From Pseudomonas sp. MM213 (GTDB lineage: Bacteria > Pseudomonadota > Gammaproteobacteria > Pseudomonadales > Pseudomonadaceae), in assembly GCF_020423045.1 (NCBI RefSeq), contig NZ_CP081943.1, forward strand, positions 6,634,001 through 6,698,000: a stretch of DNA of 64,000 nt, in the 5' to 3' direction. Positions 51,161 to 60,516 of this stretch are shown piece by piece. A program made the position numbers and the translations under genes. Below the pieces are notes generated by a model. It ran no database searches. It was not told the origin of the DNA and saw only the letters and a list, made by a program, of their open reading frames with translations. The number at the start of each line of letters is the position of its first letter. Within the stretch, counting starts at the first letter, position 1.

Positions 51161-52621
51161 TTACAACACTGAAGCCGTATCAGGCAGTTTCGGCTGGCGA
51201 TACAGGTCCAGCAGCACCTGATCCAGCACCGACGATGCGCCAAACGGGGCCTTGTCGTTGAGGATCGCCACCACCGCCCAGGTGTTGCCATTGACGTCGC
51301 GGCTGAAGCCGGAGATCGCGCGCACGGTGTTCAGGGTGCCGGTCTTGACGTGGGCTTCGCCGCGCATCGCGGTGGTCTTCAGGCGTTTGCGCATGGTGCC
51401 GTCGGTGCCGGCAATCGGCATCGAACTGATGAACTCGGCAGCGTACGGGCTATGCCACGCGGCTTGCAGCATCGCCGCCATTTCACGGGCGCTCACGCGT
51501 TCTGCGCGGGACAGGCCGGAACCGTTTTCCATCACCAGGTGCGGCGCGGTAATGCCTTTCTTCGCCAGCCACTGACGCACCACGCGCTGGGCCGCTTTGG
51601 CGTCATCGGCGTCGGCGTCGGTGCGGAATTTCTGGCCCAGGCTCAGGAACAGCTGCTGCGCCATGGTGTTGTTGCTGTATTTATTGATGTCGCGGATGAC
51701 TTCCGCCAGGTCCGGCGAGAAGGCGCGAGCCAGGACCTTGGCGTCTTTCGGCGTAGGCGCCAGAACGTCCCTGCCCTGAATGCTGCCGCCCAGTTCCTTC
51801 CAGATCGCCCGGACGGCACCGGCGGTGTACGTCGCGTGGTCGAGCAGCGACAGGTAAGTCTGCGAGCTGCAGCCATCGCCCAATTGCCCGCCGACGGTCA
51901 CGGTGACGCTGCCGTCGGCCTGGGTCACCGGGTTGTAACGCACGCCACCGGTGCATTGCTTGCCGTTGACGGCCTTGACCTGGTTTTCGATGCGGATGCT
52001 GGCAATCGGCGGCTCTACCGAGATCAGCACGCGGCCGTTGTCGTTGCGCGCGACGAAGCGCAGGGCCTTGAGGTTGACCAGCAGCGAATCGGGTTTGACC
52101 AGGAACGGTTTGTTCTCGTCATTGCCGTCATCGTTGAACTCCGGCAGTTGCGGTTGCACGAAGAAGCCACGATCCAGCACCAGGTCGCCGGTGACTTGCG
52201 TCACGCCGTTGGCCCGCAGATCGCGCATCAGCAGCCAGAGTTTTTCCATGTTCAGCTTCGGATCGCCGCCACCCTTGAGGTAGAGGTTGCCGTTGAGAAT
52301 GCCGCCGCTGAGGGTGCCGTCGGTGTAGAACTCGGTTTTCCACTGGTGGTTCGGGCCGAGCATTTCCAGCGCTGCATAGGTGGTCACCAGTTTCATGGTG
52401 GACGCCGGGTTGACCGAGACGTCAGCGTTGAAAATGGTCGGGGTGCCAGGACCGTTGAGCGGGATCATCACCAGCGACAGGGCGTTGTCCTGCAGCTTGC
52501 TGGCCTTGAGGGCTTTTTCGACGTTGGGCGACAGCGCGGTGTTGATGGTGGCGGCGGAAACGGGGAGGGCCAGCGGGAGAAGAAGACTGGCCAGCAGCAG
52601 TGGACGCAAAGATTTGATCAT
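51161..52621 (-). CDS. dacB: D-alanyl-D-alanine carboxypeptidase/endopeptidase (PBP4)
   Basis: A 486-residue periplasmic class C penicillin-binding protein that trims peptidoglycan stem peptides. The signal peptide covers residues 1-23 (MIKSLRPLLLASLLLPLALPVSA). The active-site serine is in STMK (S74), the second motif is SNN within NKYSNNTMAQ, and the third is KTG in HVKTGTL. The region between the first two motifs holds the extra domains of the PBP4 type. The start at 52621 is the only one giving a signal peptide; the frame upstream to 52714 is unlikely. Confidence 0.95.
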   Translation of the reverse strand: MIKSLRPLLLASLLLPLALPVSAATINTALSPNVEKALKASKLQDNALSLVMIPLNGPGTPTIFNADVSVNPASTMKLVTTYAALEMLGPNHQWKTEFYTDGTLSGGILNGNLYLKGGGDPKLNMEKLWLLMRDLRANGVTQVTGDLVLDRGFFVQPQLPEFNDDGNDENKPFLVKPDSLLVNLKALRFVARNDNGRVLISVEPPIASIRIENQVKAVNGKQCTGGVRYNPVTQADGSVTVTVGGQLGDGCSSQTYLSLLDHATYTAGAVRAIWKELGGSIQGRDVLAPTPKDAKVLARAFSPDLAEVIRDINKYSNNTMAQQLFLSLGQKFRTDADADDAKAAQRVVRQWLAKKGITAPHLVMENGSGLSRAERVSAREMAAMLQAAWHSPYAAEFISSMPIAGTDGTMRKRLKTTAMRGEAHVKTGTLNTVRAISGFSRDVNGNTWAVVAILNDKAPFGASSVLDQVLLDLYRQPKLPDTASVL

Positions 52622-52855
52622 CTGAAATAAAACCCTACAGCCGAGGGGAAAAAAGACGAGGGCATGAAGATAATTTCCCTCAGTGGTCATGAAAGTGTCG
52701 GCATTATGCCCCAAGGTGTAGCGGCTTGTGCCGTGCCCGCGCCTTCTAATCCGCTATTTTTTTACCGGCGGTAACGCGTTGCGCCCAGAGAGTCGGGCAA
52801 TTGGCGGCTTAAACTGCTAAAGTGCCGCCCGTTATTACTTATGAGGATTGTTCCA

Positions 52856-53200
52856 ATGGCGACTAACCGTTCCCAGCGTCTGCGCAAAAAACTGTGCGTC
52901 GATGAATTTCAAGAGCTGGGTTTCGAGCTGAACCTGGATTTCAAAGAAGATTTGGCTGATGAAGCCATTGATGCTTTCCTCGACGCGTTCCTGAAAGAAG
53001 CCATGGAAGCCAACGGTCTGGGCTATGTTGGCGGCGACGACTTCGGTCTGGTTTGCCTGCAGAAACGTGGCTCGGTGTCCGAAGAGCAGCGTGCAGCTGT
53101 TGAAGCCTGGCTCAAAGGCCGCAGCGAACTGACTGAAGTCACCGTCAGCCCGCTGATCGACGTCTGGTACCCGGAAAAGCCGATCAATCCGGTAGCTTGA
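52856..53200 (+). CDS. YggL family 50S ribosome-associated protein
   Basis: A 114-residue DUF469 protein. The N-terminus is basic (MATNRSQRLRKKLCVDEFQELGF) and the middle acidic (DFKEDLADEAIDAFLDAFLKEAME), as in E. coli YggL, reported to associate with the large ribosomal subunit. The ATG at 52856 has GAGG 11 bases upstream, and the in-frame ATG at 52841 would remove it. It is monocistronic with its own terminator. The molecular function is not established. Confidence 0.92.
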   Translation: MATNRSQRLRKKLCVDEFQELGFELNLDFKEDLADEAIDAFLDAFLKEAMEANGLGYVGGDDFGLVCLQKRGSVSEEQRAAVEAWLKGRSELTEVTVSPLIDVWYPEKPINPVA

Positions 53201-53214
53201 TGTCATAAAAGAAG

Positions 53215-53241
53215 CGGCGACCCAAGGGTCGCCGTTTTTTT
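53215..53241 (+). terminator. Intrinsic terminator of the yggL-type gene
   Basis: Stem CGGCGACCC (53215-53223) with GGGTCGCCG (53226-53234), followed by seven T. Confidence 0.92.
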
Positions 53242-53294
53242 ATGCCTGCTTTTTGATGGTGCATGGCTTGGCCGCCATGGCGATCTCGGGAATG

Positions 53295-53366
53295 CCTTCG
53301 CGGGCAAGCCTCGCTCCTACAAGGGCTTTGCGCTGTACCTGTAGGAGCGAGGCTTGCCCGCGAAGG
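53295..53366. repeat. REP element pair (GCGAGGCTTGCCCGCGAA type)
   Basis: Inverted copies between convergent yggL and benE-like genes, ending 5 bases before the transporter stop codon. Confidence 0.9.
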
Positions 53367-53371
53367 GGCCC

Positions 53372-54562
53372 TCAGGCCTTGCGCCAATTCAGAATCACCA
53401 GCGTCAACACCCCCGCCACAATCCCCCAGAACGCCGAACCCACGGAAAACAGCGTCAACCCCGACGCCGTGACCATAAAGGTGATCAGCGCCGCTTCGCG
53501 TTCCTTCACTTCGGCCATGGCAATGCTCAAGCCATTGATGATCGAGCCGAACAACGCCAGTGCCGCAATCGACAGCACCAGTTCTTTGGGGAGCGCGGCA
53601 AACAGCGCCGCCAGCGTCGCGCCGAATACCCCGGCAATCCCGTAGAAAACCCCGCACCACACGGCGGCCGTGTAACGCTTGTTGCGGTCTTCGTGGGCAT
53701 GCGGCCCGGTGCAGATCGCCGCGCTGATGGCGGCCAGGTTGATCCCGTGGGAACCGAACGGCGCTAGCAGCAGCGAGGCGATGCCCGTCGTAGTAATCAG
53801 CGGCGAGGCCGGCACGGTGTAGCCGTCGGCGCGCAGCACCGCAATGCCCGGCATGTTCTGCGAGGTCATCGCCACCACAAACAGCGGAATGCCGATGCTG
53901 ATGGTCGCGGCCAGGGAGAAGTGCGGCGTGGTCCAGACCGGCGTCGCCACTTCCAGGTGAAACGCGCTGAAATCCAGCAGCCCCATGAACCCTGACAGCG
54001 CTGTACCGATCAGCAGCGCAGCGAGTACCGCGTAGCGCGGCGACAGGCGCTTGACCACCAGGTAGGTGAAAAACATCCCCAGCACCAGCGCGGTGCGATG
54101 TTGGGCGGCGACGAAGATTTCGCTGCCGATCTTGAACAGAATCCCGGCCAGCAACGCGGCGGCCAATGAGGCTGGAATCTTCTTCACCAGGCGTTCGAAG
54201 CTGCCGGTCATGCCACACACGGTGACCAGCACCGCACAGGTCATGTAGGCGCCAATGGCTTCGCCGTAGCTCACGCCGCCCAGGCTGGTGATCAGCAACG
54301 CCGCGCCGGGTGTCGACCACGCGATGGTGATCGGCGTGCGATAACGCAGGGACAGGCCAATCGAACACACCGCCATGCCAATGGAAATCGCCCAGATCCA
54401 CGACGAAATCTGCCCGCTGCTCAGGCCTGCCGCTTGCCCGGCCTGGAACATCAGCACCAGCGAGCTGGTGTAGCCGGTCATCATCGCGATGAACCCGGCG
54501 ACGATGGCGGAAGGGGACGTGTCCGCCAATGGGCGGAGCTGCGTGTGCGTGGCGTCGTTCAT
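53372..54562 (-). CDS. BenE-family benzoate/H+ symporter-like transporter
   Basis: A 396-residue inner-membrane protein with 11-12 hydrophobic helices. Signatures are FIAMMTGYTSSLVLMFQAGQAAGL (helix 1), ITIAWSTPGAALLITS and VVAMTSQNMPGIAVLRADGY (helix 8 region), as in BenE. The start at 54562 (MNDATHTQLRP) is used; the frame to 54694 reads through a REP element. There are no benzoate genes nearby. Divergent placement from a GntR gene and closeness to guanine/xanthine genes leave the substrate open; a purine-related or aromatic acid substrate is possible. Confidence 0.88.
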   Translation of the reverse strand: MNDATHTQLRPLADTSPSAIVAGFIAMMTGYTSSLVLMFQAGQAAGLSSGQISSWIWAISIGMAVCSIGLSLRYRTPITIAWSTPGAALLITSLGGVSYGEAIGAYMTCAVLVTVCGMTGSFERLVKKIPASLAAALLAGILFKIGSEIFVAAQHRTALVLGMFFTYLVVKRLSPRYAVLAALLIGTALSGFMGLLDFSAFHLEVATPVWTTPHFSLAATISIGIPLFVVAMTSQNMPGIAVLRADGYTVPASPLITTTGIASLLLAPFGSHGINLAAISAAICTGPHAHEDRNKRYTAAVWCGVFYGIAGVFGATLAALFAALPKELVLSIAALALFGSIINGLSIAMAEVKEREAALITFMVTASGLTLFSVGSAFWGIVAGVLTLVILNWRKA

Positions 54563-54616
54563 GACAACGGTGTTCCTTAATACGTACGAAAATACCCAAA
54601 GCAACACAATCCCCAA

Positions 54617-54709
54617 TGTAGGAGCGAGGCTTGCCCGCGAAGGCGTCATATCATTCAACATTGATGTCAACTGACACGACGCCTTCGCGGGCAAGCCTCG
54701 CTCCTACAG
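54617..54709. repeat. REP element pair (GCGAGGCTTGCCCGCGAAGGCG type)
   Basis: Inverted copies in the benE/gntR divergent region. The central part resembles that of the pair at 831-954 (CAACATTGATGTCAACTGACACGACGC-like). Confidence 0.9.
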
Positions 54710-54818
54710 GGGATCGTATTCGCTGCGGATTCTGCGGATAAGCCTAAACTCAAACGTAAGCAATCGTTGCGATACAGCAAAGGCGACAAACAGCCGTACA
54801 GTCGTGTTGCCACCATCC

Positions 54819-54830
54819 ATTGTGTACAAT
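54819..54830. promoter_or_regulatory. Operator-like ATTGT-GT-ACAAT upstream of gntR
   Basis: ATTGTNNACAAT symmetry, about 95 bases before the gntR start. The right half contains TACAAT, which could be a -10 hexamer, so binding here would block transcription of gntR. The half-sites match the palindrome at 5362-5371. Confidence 0.55.
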
Positions 54831-54922
54831 CGCGGTGTTTTTTACGCGATACTTGCCAGCGACCCACTGTGCCGTATTACAGTCACGGTCAATTCGCCGC
54901 AGTTCTCCCGACTCGAGTGCCC

Positions 54923-55687
54923 ATGAACGAACAGTTGCAACCCCTCAAGAAACAACCGCGAGCAGGCAAAGCCGGCCGCAGCGGTACCCAGGACGATATT
55001 GTCTACGCGCATATCTTCGAGGCCATCCTCGAACAGCGCCTGGCGCCCGGCACCAAGTTGAGCGAAGAAGCGCTGGGGGAAATTTTCGGGGTCAGTCGCA
55101 CCATCATTCGCCGCGCGCTGTCGCGCCTGGCCCATGAAGGCGTCGTGCTGTTGCGGCCGAATCGCGGCGCCGTGGTTGCCAGCCCGAGTGTCGAAGAAGC
55201 GCGCCAGGTGTTCCTCGCCCGCCGTCTGGTCGAGCGCGCGATCACTGAACTGGCCGTGCAGCACGCCACCGCCGAGCAAATCGCCGAGTTGCGGCAGATG
55301 GTCAACGACGAGCGTGACAGCTTCTCCCGTGGCGATCGCGGTGCTGGCATTCGTCTGTCGGGCGAATTCCACCTGAAACTGGCCGAAGCGGCGAAGAATG
55401 CACCGCTGATCAGCTTCCAGCGCAGCCTGGTGTCCCAGACTTCGTTGATCATTGCGCAGTACGAAAGCGGCAACCGTTCGCACTGTTCCTATGACGAACA
55501 CACCCAGCTGATCGACGCGATCGAAGCGCGCAACGGTGAGCTGGCGGTGAACCTGATGATGCACCACATGGACCACATCGACAGCAAACTCAACCTTGAC
55601 GAAGAAAGCGCGTCGGATGATTTGCACGCGGTGTTCTCGCATTTGTTGCAGACCAAGAAGCCAGGGCGTTCGCCGGCGAAAATCTGA
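54923..55687 (+). CDS. GntR family (FCD-type) regulator beside the guanine/xanthine genes
   Basis: A 254-residue regulator. A basic N-terminal tail (KKQPRAGKAGRSG) is followed by the winged helix (about 28-95; LSEEALGEIFGVSRTIIRRALSRLAHEG) and an FCD effector domain (about 105-235, with the metal-type histidines in FHLKLAEA and MMHHMDHI). The start at 54923 is the first with the family N-terminus. It points towards the convergent guaD, and is divergent from the BenE-type transporter, so these genes are likely targets. The effector may be a purine or a catabolite (inference). A second GntR lies at the other end of the purine cluster. Confidence 0.92.
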   Translation: MNEQLQPLKKQPRAGKAGRSGTQDDIVYAHIFEAILEQRLAPGTKLSEEALGEIFGVSRTIIRRALSRLAHEGVVLLRPNRGAVVASPSVEEARQVFLARRLVERAITELAVQHATAEQIAELRQMVNDERDSFSRGDRGAGIRLSGEFHLKLAEAAKNAPLISFQRSLVSQTSLIIAQYESGNRSHCSYDEHTQLIDAIEARNGELAVNLMMHHMDHIDSKLNLDEESASDDLHAVFSHLLQTKKPGRSPAKI

Positions 55688-55701
55688 TAGACCGCGGCGC
55701 T

Positions 55702-55773
55702 GCCTTCGCGGGCAAGCCTCGCTCCTACGGGGTTTACGCTGTACCTGTAGGAGCGAGGCTTGCCCGCGAAGGC
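55702..55773. repeat. REP element pair (GCGAGGCTTGCCCGCGAA type)
   Basis: Inverted copies immediately downstream of gntR. Confidence 0.9.
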
Positions 55774-55789
55774 GACCTCAAAGCCAATA

Positions 55790-55828
55790 AAAATCCCCCG
55801 CAACCATCGATTGCGGGGGATTTTTTTA
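55790..55828. terminator. Bidirectional intrinsic terminator (gntR / guaD)
   Basis: Arms AAAAATCCCCCGCAA (55790-55804) and TTGCGGGGGATTTTT (55812-55826) with a 7-base centre. There are A runs on one side and T runs on the other, so it can end both convergent transcripts. Confidence 0.93.
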
Positions 55829-55841
55829 TGCCCGAAAAACC

Positions 55842-57146
55842 CTATCGCTGATGCACCTGATTCCCCGCCGCATACGTCTGCAACACCGTCCGGTCATCCC
55901 CCAGCGTCATCAACACAAACAACGTCTCGGCAATGTTGTTCGCCTGCTTCAAGCGGTAGCTCAGCAACGGCGTGGCGTTGTAATCCAGCACCAGGAAGTC
56001 CGCGTCGGTGCCCGGTTGCAGTGTGCCGATCTTGTCCTCAAGCCGCAGTGCCCGTGCGCCGCCCAGCGTCGCCAGGTACAACGATTTGAACGGGCTCAGT
56101 CGCGCCCCTTGCAACTGCATGACCTTGTACGCCTCGTTCAACGTTTGCAGCAGCGAGAAACTGGTGCCGCCACCCACATCGGTGCCGATGCCGACATTGA
56201 GTTTGTGCTTCTCGGCCATCGGCAGGTTGAACAGGCCGCTGCCGAGGAAGAAGTTCGAAGTCGGGCAGAACGAGATGGCCGAGCCGGTTTCTGCCAATCG
56301 CGCGCATTCGTCATCGCACAGGTGCACACCGTGGGCGAAGACCGAGCGCTCGCCGAGCAACTGGTAGTGATCGTAGACGTCCAGGTAGCCTTTGCGCTCC
56401 GGGAACAGTTCCTTGACCCACTCGATTTCCTTGAGGTTTTCGCTGATGTGGGTCTGCATGTACAGGTCCGGATATTCACTCAGCAACTGGCCGGCCAGGG
56501 TGAGCTGTTCCGGGGTGCTGGTCGGGGCGAAGCGCGGCGTCACGGCGTAGTGCAAGCGACCCTTGCCGTGCCAGCGCTCGATCAGCGCCTTGCTTTCGAC
56601 GTAGCTGGATTCGGCGGTGTCGGTCAGGTAGTCCGGCGCGTTGCGGTCCATCATCACCTTGCCGGCGATCATCCGCAGGTCCAGCTGTTCAGCCGCTTCG
56701 AAGAACGAGTTCACCGATTGCGGGTGCACGCTGCCGAACACCAGCGCGGTGGTGGTGCCGTTGCGCAGCAGTTCCTTGATGAAAATGTCTGCGACTTCGT
56801 CGGCGTGAGTCTTGTCGGCGAACTGGCTTTCACACGGGAAGGTGTAAGTGTTGAGCCAGTCCAGCAATTGCTCGCCGTAGGCGCCGACCATGCCGGTTTG
56901 CGGCAAATGGATGTGGGTGTCGATGAAGCCAGGGGTGATCAGCGCGTCCTGATAATGAGTGATCTCGATATCGGCGGGCAGGGTTGGCAGCAATTCGCTG
57001 GCGTGACCGAGGGCGCTGATCTGGCCGTTATCGACCACCAGCAAGCCGTCTTCGAAATACTCGTACGAGGCTTCGATACCCACTTCAGCGGGGTCGGCGA
57101 TGCTGTGCAGGATGGCGGCGCGGTAGGCTTTGCGAGTCAGAGGCAT
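55842..57146 (-). CDS. guaD: Guanine deaminase
   Basis: A 434-residue zinc amidohydrolase that converts guanine to xanthine, feeding the xanthine dehydrogenase encoded just upstream. Metal ligands: HIH in GFIDTHIHLPQTG (about residue 77), His in MQTHISENLKEI, His in VFAHGVHLCDDE, and Asp in GTDVGGGTSF. The active-site SFCPTSNFFLGSGLF is characteristic of GuaD. The start is the ATG at 57146, 8 bases downstream of the xdhC stop; the frame open to 57158 begins inside xdhC. It is the last gene of the xdhABC-guaD cluster. Confidence 0.96.
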   Translation of the reverse strand: MPLTRKAYRAAILHSIADPAEVGIEASYEYFEDGLLVVDNGQISALGHASELLPTLPADIEITHYQDALITPGFIDTHIHLPQTGMVGAYGEQLLDWLNTYTFPCESQFADKTHADEVADIFIKELLRNGTTTALVFGSVHPQSVNSFFEAAEQLDLRMIAGKVMMDRNAPDYLTDTAESSYVESKALIERWHGKGRLHYAVTPRFAPTSTPEQLTLAGQLLSEYPDLYMQTHISENLKEIEWVKELFPERKGYLDVYDHYQLLGERSVFAHGVHLCDDECARLAETGSAISFCPTSNFFLGSGLFNLPMAEKHKLNVGIGTDVGGGTSFSLLQTLNEAYKVMQLQGARLSPFKSLYLATLGGARALRLEDKIGTLQPGTDADFLVLDYNATPLLSYRLKQANNIAETLFVLMTLGDDRTVLQTYAAGNQVHQR

Positions 57147-57154
57147 GGGCGTTC

Positions 57155-58000
57155 TCAATTAGAGGCTTGGCTGCGGCGTGAAGCAGGCAGCAATTTGGCA
57201 ATCGACGATCCGGCGCTGGCGGTGTGCTGGCCGAAATTCGCGTTATAGGTGGCGATGATTTCGCCGGCGATGGAGATGGCGATTTCCACAGGCAATTTGC
57301 CTTTGACTTCGCCGATGCCCATCGGGCAGCGCATGCGTTGCAGCACGCTGCTGTCAAAACCACGGTCGCGCAGGCGATGTTCGAACTTCACCCGTTTGGT
57401 TTTCGAACCGATCAGGCCGAAGTAGGCGAAGTCGTTGCGCTTGAGGATCGCGGCGGTGAGTTCGAGGTCGAGCTGGTGGTTGTGGGTCATGACGATGCAG
57501 TAGCTGCCGGCGGGCAGGTCATCGATTTCATCCACCGGCTCTTCGGCGACGATTTTGCGCACGCCGTGGGGGATCTGTTCAGGGAATTCATCTTCCCGCG
57601 AATCGATCCAGCGCACCCGGCAGGGCAGGCTGGCGAGCAGCGGCACCAGTGCGCGACCGACATGGCCGGCGCCGAACACGGCGATCTGCGCCTGGACCTG
57701 GCCCATCGGTTCGAACAGCAGCACGGTCACGCCGCCGCAGCACTGGCCGAGGCTGGCGCCGAGGCTGAAGCGCTCCAGGTGCGTGTCCTGCTTGCCGCTG
57801 GCGAGCATTTCGCGGCCGATCTGCATGGCCTTGTATTCCAGATGCCCGCCACCGATGGTGTCGAAGGTCTGGCTGGCGCTGATGACCATTTTCGAACCGG
57901 CATTGCGCGGCGTCGAGCCGAGCTCTTCGATGATGGTCACCAACACGCAGGGTTCACCGCGGTTTTGCAGGTCGGCGAGGGCGTCGATCCAGTTGTACAT
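57155..58000 (-). CDS. xdhC: Xanthine dehydrogenase accessory protein XdhC
   Basis: A 281-residue chaperone that binds molybdenum cofactor, promotes its sulfuration and inserts it into XdhB. Family regions: the N-terminal CVLVTIIEELGSTPRNAGSKM, the cysteine-bearing LGQCCGGVTVLLFE and a Rossmann-like IAVFGAGHVGRALVPLLASL. The C-terminal PMGIGEVKGKLPVEIAISIAGEI is also typical. The ATG at 58000 is preferred to GTG at 58006, because GAGGTG then serves as the ribosome-binding site. A REP pair separates it from xdhB. Confidence 0.95.
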   Translation of the reverse strand: MYNWIDALADLQNRGEPCVLVTIIEELGSTPRNAGSKMVISASQTFDTIGGGHLEYKAMQIGREMLASGKQDTHLERFSLGASLGQCCGGVTVLLFEPMGQVQAQIAVFGAGHVGRALVPLLASLPCRVRWIDSREDEFPEQIPHGVRKIVAEEPVDEIDDLPAGSYCIVMTHNHQLDLELTAAILKRNDFAYFGLIGSKTKRVKFEHRLRDRGFDSSVLQRMRCPMGIGEVKGKLPVEIAISIAGEIIATYNANFGQHTASAGSSIAKLLPASRRSQASN

Positions 58001-58035
58001 ATTCACCTCAACATTTCTGTTGTCTATCCGGGCCT

Positions 58036-58101
58036 AATCGCTAGCAGGCTAGCTCCCACAGTTGATCGCATTCCCCTGTGGGAGCTAGCCTGCTAGCGAT
58101 T
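58036..58101. repeat. REP pair (GCTAGCCTGCTAGCGAT type) within the xdh cluster
   Basis: Inverted copies in the 116-base gap between xdhB and xdhC; they may lower xdhC-guaD expression or protect the upstream mRNA. Confidence 0.88.
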
Positions 58102-58116
58102 GGCCGCGCCTCGGTC

Positions 58117-60516
58117 TTAGAGCGAAGCCAACTCGGTTTCGGTTTCAACGGCCTTCGCCGCCTTCAACTGCCGCATCTGCTCACAGCCCCACAACACCCG
58201 CTCCGGCGTCGCCGGCGCATCGATTTTCGGTTGATGTTTGTAATCACCCAGACTCGCCACGGCGTCCTTGATCGCACACCACGACGCGATGCCGAGCATG
58301 AACGGCGGCTCGCCCACAGCCTTGGAATGGAACACCGTGTCTTCCGGGTTCTTGCGGTTTTCCACCAGCTTCACCCGCAGGTCCAGCGGCATGTCCGCCA
58401 CCGCCGGAATCTTGTAGCTAGCCGGGCCGTTGGTCATCAGTTTGCCCTTGGCATTCCAGACCAGCTCTTCCATGGTCAGCCAGCCCATGCCCTGGATGAA
58501 ACCGCCCTCGACCTGCCCGATGTCGATCGCCGGGTTCAGCGAGGCGCCGACGTCGTGGAGAATGTCGGTGCGCAGCATTTTGTACTCGCCGGTCAGCGTA
58601 TCGACGATCACTTCGCAGCACGCCGCGCCGAACGCGTAGTAGTAGAACGGCCGACCACGTGCCTGGCTGCGGTCGTAGAAGATTTTCGGGGTCTTGTAGA
58701 AGCCGGTGCTCGACAGCGAGACCTGAGCGAAATACGCCTGCTGAATCAGCGCTTCGAACGTCAGGATGTGATCGCGAACCCGCACATGACCGTTGTGGAA
58801 TTCCACGTCCTCTTCGCTGACCTTGTATTGCCGCGCGGCGAATTCCACCAAGCGCTTCTTGATGATTTCCGCCGCGTTTTGCGCGGCTTTACCGTTCAGG
58901 TCGGCACCGCTGGACGCGGCGGTCGGCGAGGTGTTCGGCACTTTGTCGGTGTTGGTCGCGGTGATCTGCACGCGGTTCATTTCCACCTGGAACACTTCGG
59001 CCACGACCTGCGCGACTTTGGTGTTCAAGCCCTGGCCCATTTCCGTGCCACCGTGGTTCAGGTGGATGCTGCCGTCGGTGTAGACGTGCACCAGCGCACC
59101 GGCCTGGTTGAGGAAACTGGCGGTGAAGGAAATACCGAATTTCACCGGAGTCAGCGCCAGGCCTTTTTTCAGGATCGGGCTGTTGGCGTTGTAGCGGCGG
59201 ATCGCTTCGCGGCGCTCGGCGTACTGGCTGCTTTCTTCCAGTTCGGCGGTCATTTCCTCGAGCATGTTGTGCTCGACGGTCTGGTAGTAATGGGTGACGT
59301 TGCGCTCGGTCTTGCCGTAGTAGTTGGCCTTGCGCACCGCCAGCGGGTCGAGGGCCAGATGCCGGGCAATCGCGTCCATCACTTCTTCGATGGCGACCAT
59401 GCCTTGCGGGCCGCCGAAGCCACGGTAAGCGGTGTTCGATGCGGTGTTGGTCTTGCAGCGGTGACCGTTGATGGTTGCATCGCCGAGGTAGTACGAGTTG
59501 TCGGCGTGGAACATCGCACGGTCGACAATCGAGTTCGACAGGTCCGGCGAGCAGCCGCAGTTACCCGCCAGTTCCAGCTGGATGCCGTGCAGGCGCCCGC
59601 TGTCGTCAAAGCCCACGTCGTACTCGACATAGAACGGGTGACGCTTGCCGGTCATCAGCATGTCTTCGACACGCGGCAAGCGCATTTTGGTTGGCTGGCC
59701 GGTCAGGTGCGCAATCACCGCGCACAGGCAGGCCGGGCTCGCTGCCTGGGTTTCCTTGCCACCAAAACCACCGCCCATGCGGCGCATGTCGACGACGATT
59801 TTGTTCATCGACACGTCCAGCACTTCCGCCACCAGTTTCTGTACTTCGGTGGGGTTTTGCGTGGAGCAGTAGACAATCATCCCGCCGTCTTCAGTGGGCA
59901 TCACCGACGAGATCTGTGTTTCGAGGTAGAAGTGCTCCTGGCCGCCAATGTGCAGCGTGCCCTGGATACGATTTTTCGCTGTCGTCAACGCGCCCGCTGA
60001 ATCACCGCGTTCATGGGTGTGACTGTCCAGCACGAAATGCTTTTTGCGAAAGGCCTCGACCACGTCCAGTACCGGTTCCAGGTCTTCGTATTCGATCACT
60101 GCGGCCATGGCGGCTTTGCGTGCAGTCTCCAGGTCGCGGGCGGCCACGGCCATGACGACCTGACCGACGAACTGCACCGTGTCGATGGCCAGCAATGGAT
60201 CACCGGGCATCAGCGGGCCGATGTCTTTCAGGCCCGGCACGTCTTCGTGGGTGATGGCGATGCGCACGCCTTCGAAGGCGTAGCAAGGCTTGGTGTCGAT
60301 GCTGATGATTTTCGCGTGGGCGCGGTCCGACAGCCGTGCGTAAACGTGCAGCTGGTTCGGAAATTCCAGGCGGTCGTCGATGTACTGCGCCTCACCGGAC
60401 ACATGCTTGGCGGCGCTGTCGTGCTTGACGCTGCGGCCGACGCCGGTGGTCAGGTCCTTGGCGAACAGTTCAGCCAATTCGGCTTGGGTCTTCTCTACAG
60501 CGTGATGATTAGACAT
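58117..60516 (-). CDS. xdhB: Xanthine dehydrogenase, molybdopterin-binding subunit
   Basis: A 799-residue large subunit that oxidises hypoxanthine to xanthine and urate at a sulfurated Mo centre. The N-terminal aldehyde oxidase/xanthine dehydrogenase a/b hammerhead region is followed by the Mo-pterin domain with GGGFGGKETQAAS (about 250), AYRGFGGPQGM (about 370) and GTEMGQGLNTKVAQ (about 490). The catalytic glutamate lies in KAVGEPPFML near the C-terminus. The start overlaps the xdhA stop by 8 bases, so the two subunits are translationally coupled. Confidence 0.97.
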   Translation of the reverse strand: MSNHHAVEKTQAELAELFAKDLTTGVGRSVKHDSAAKHVSGEAQYIDDRLEFPNQLHVYARLSDRAHAKIISIDTKPCYAFEGVRIAITHEDVPGLKDIGPLMPGDPLLAIDTVQFVGQVVMAVAARDLETARKAAMAAVIEYEDLEPVLDVVEAFRKKHFVLDSHTHERGDSAGALTTAKNRIQGTLHIGGQEHFYLETQISSVMPTEDGGMIVYCSTQNPTEVQKLVAEVLDVSMNKIVVDMRRMGGGFGGKETQAASPACLCAVIAHLTGQPTKMRLPRVEDMLMTGKRHPFYVEYDVGFDDSGRLHGIQLELAGNCGCSPDLSNSIVDRAMFHADNSYYLGDATINGHRCKTNTASNTAYRGFGGPQGMVAIEEVMDAIARHLALDPLAVRKANYYGKTERNVTHYYQTVEHNMLEEMTAELEESSQYAERREAIRRYNANSPILKKGLALTPVKFGISFTASFLNQAGALVHVYTDGSIHLNHGGTEMGQGLNTKVAQVVAEVFQVEMNRVQITATNTDKVPNTSPTAASSGADLNGKAAQNAAEIIKKRLVEFAARQYKVSEEDVEFHNGHVRVRDHILTFEALIQQAYFAQVSLSSTGFYKTPKIFYDRSQARGRPFYYYAFGAACCEVIVDTLTGEYKMLRTDILHDVGASLNPAIDIGQVEGGFIQGMGWLTMEELVWNAKGKLMTNGPASYKIPAVADMPLDLRVKLVENRKNPEDTVFHSKAVGEPPFMLGIASWCAIKDAVASLGDYKHQPKIDAPATPERVLWGCEQMRQLKAAKAVETETELASL

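Noticed and set aside
58078..60000. 640-codon open frame opposite xdhB
   Set aside because: Antisense shadow that begins inside a REP element and has no motif, while xdhB on the other strand is complete.
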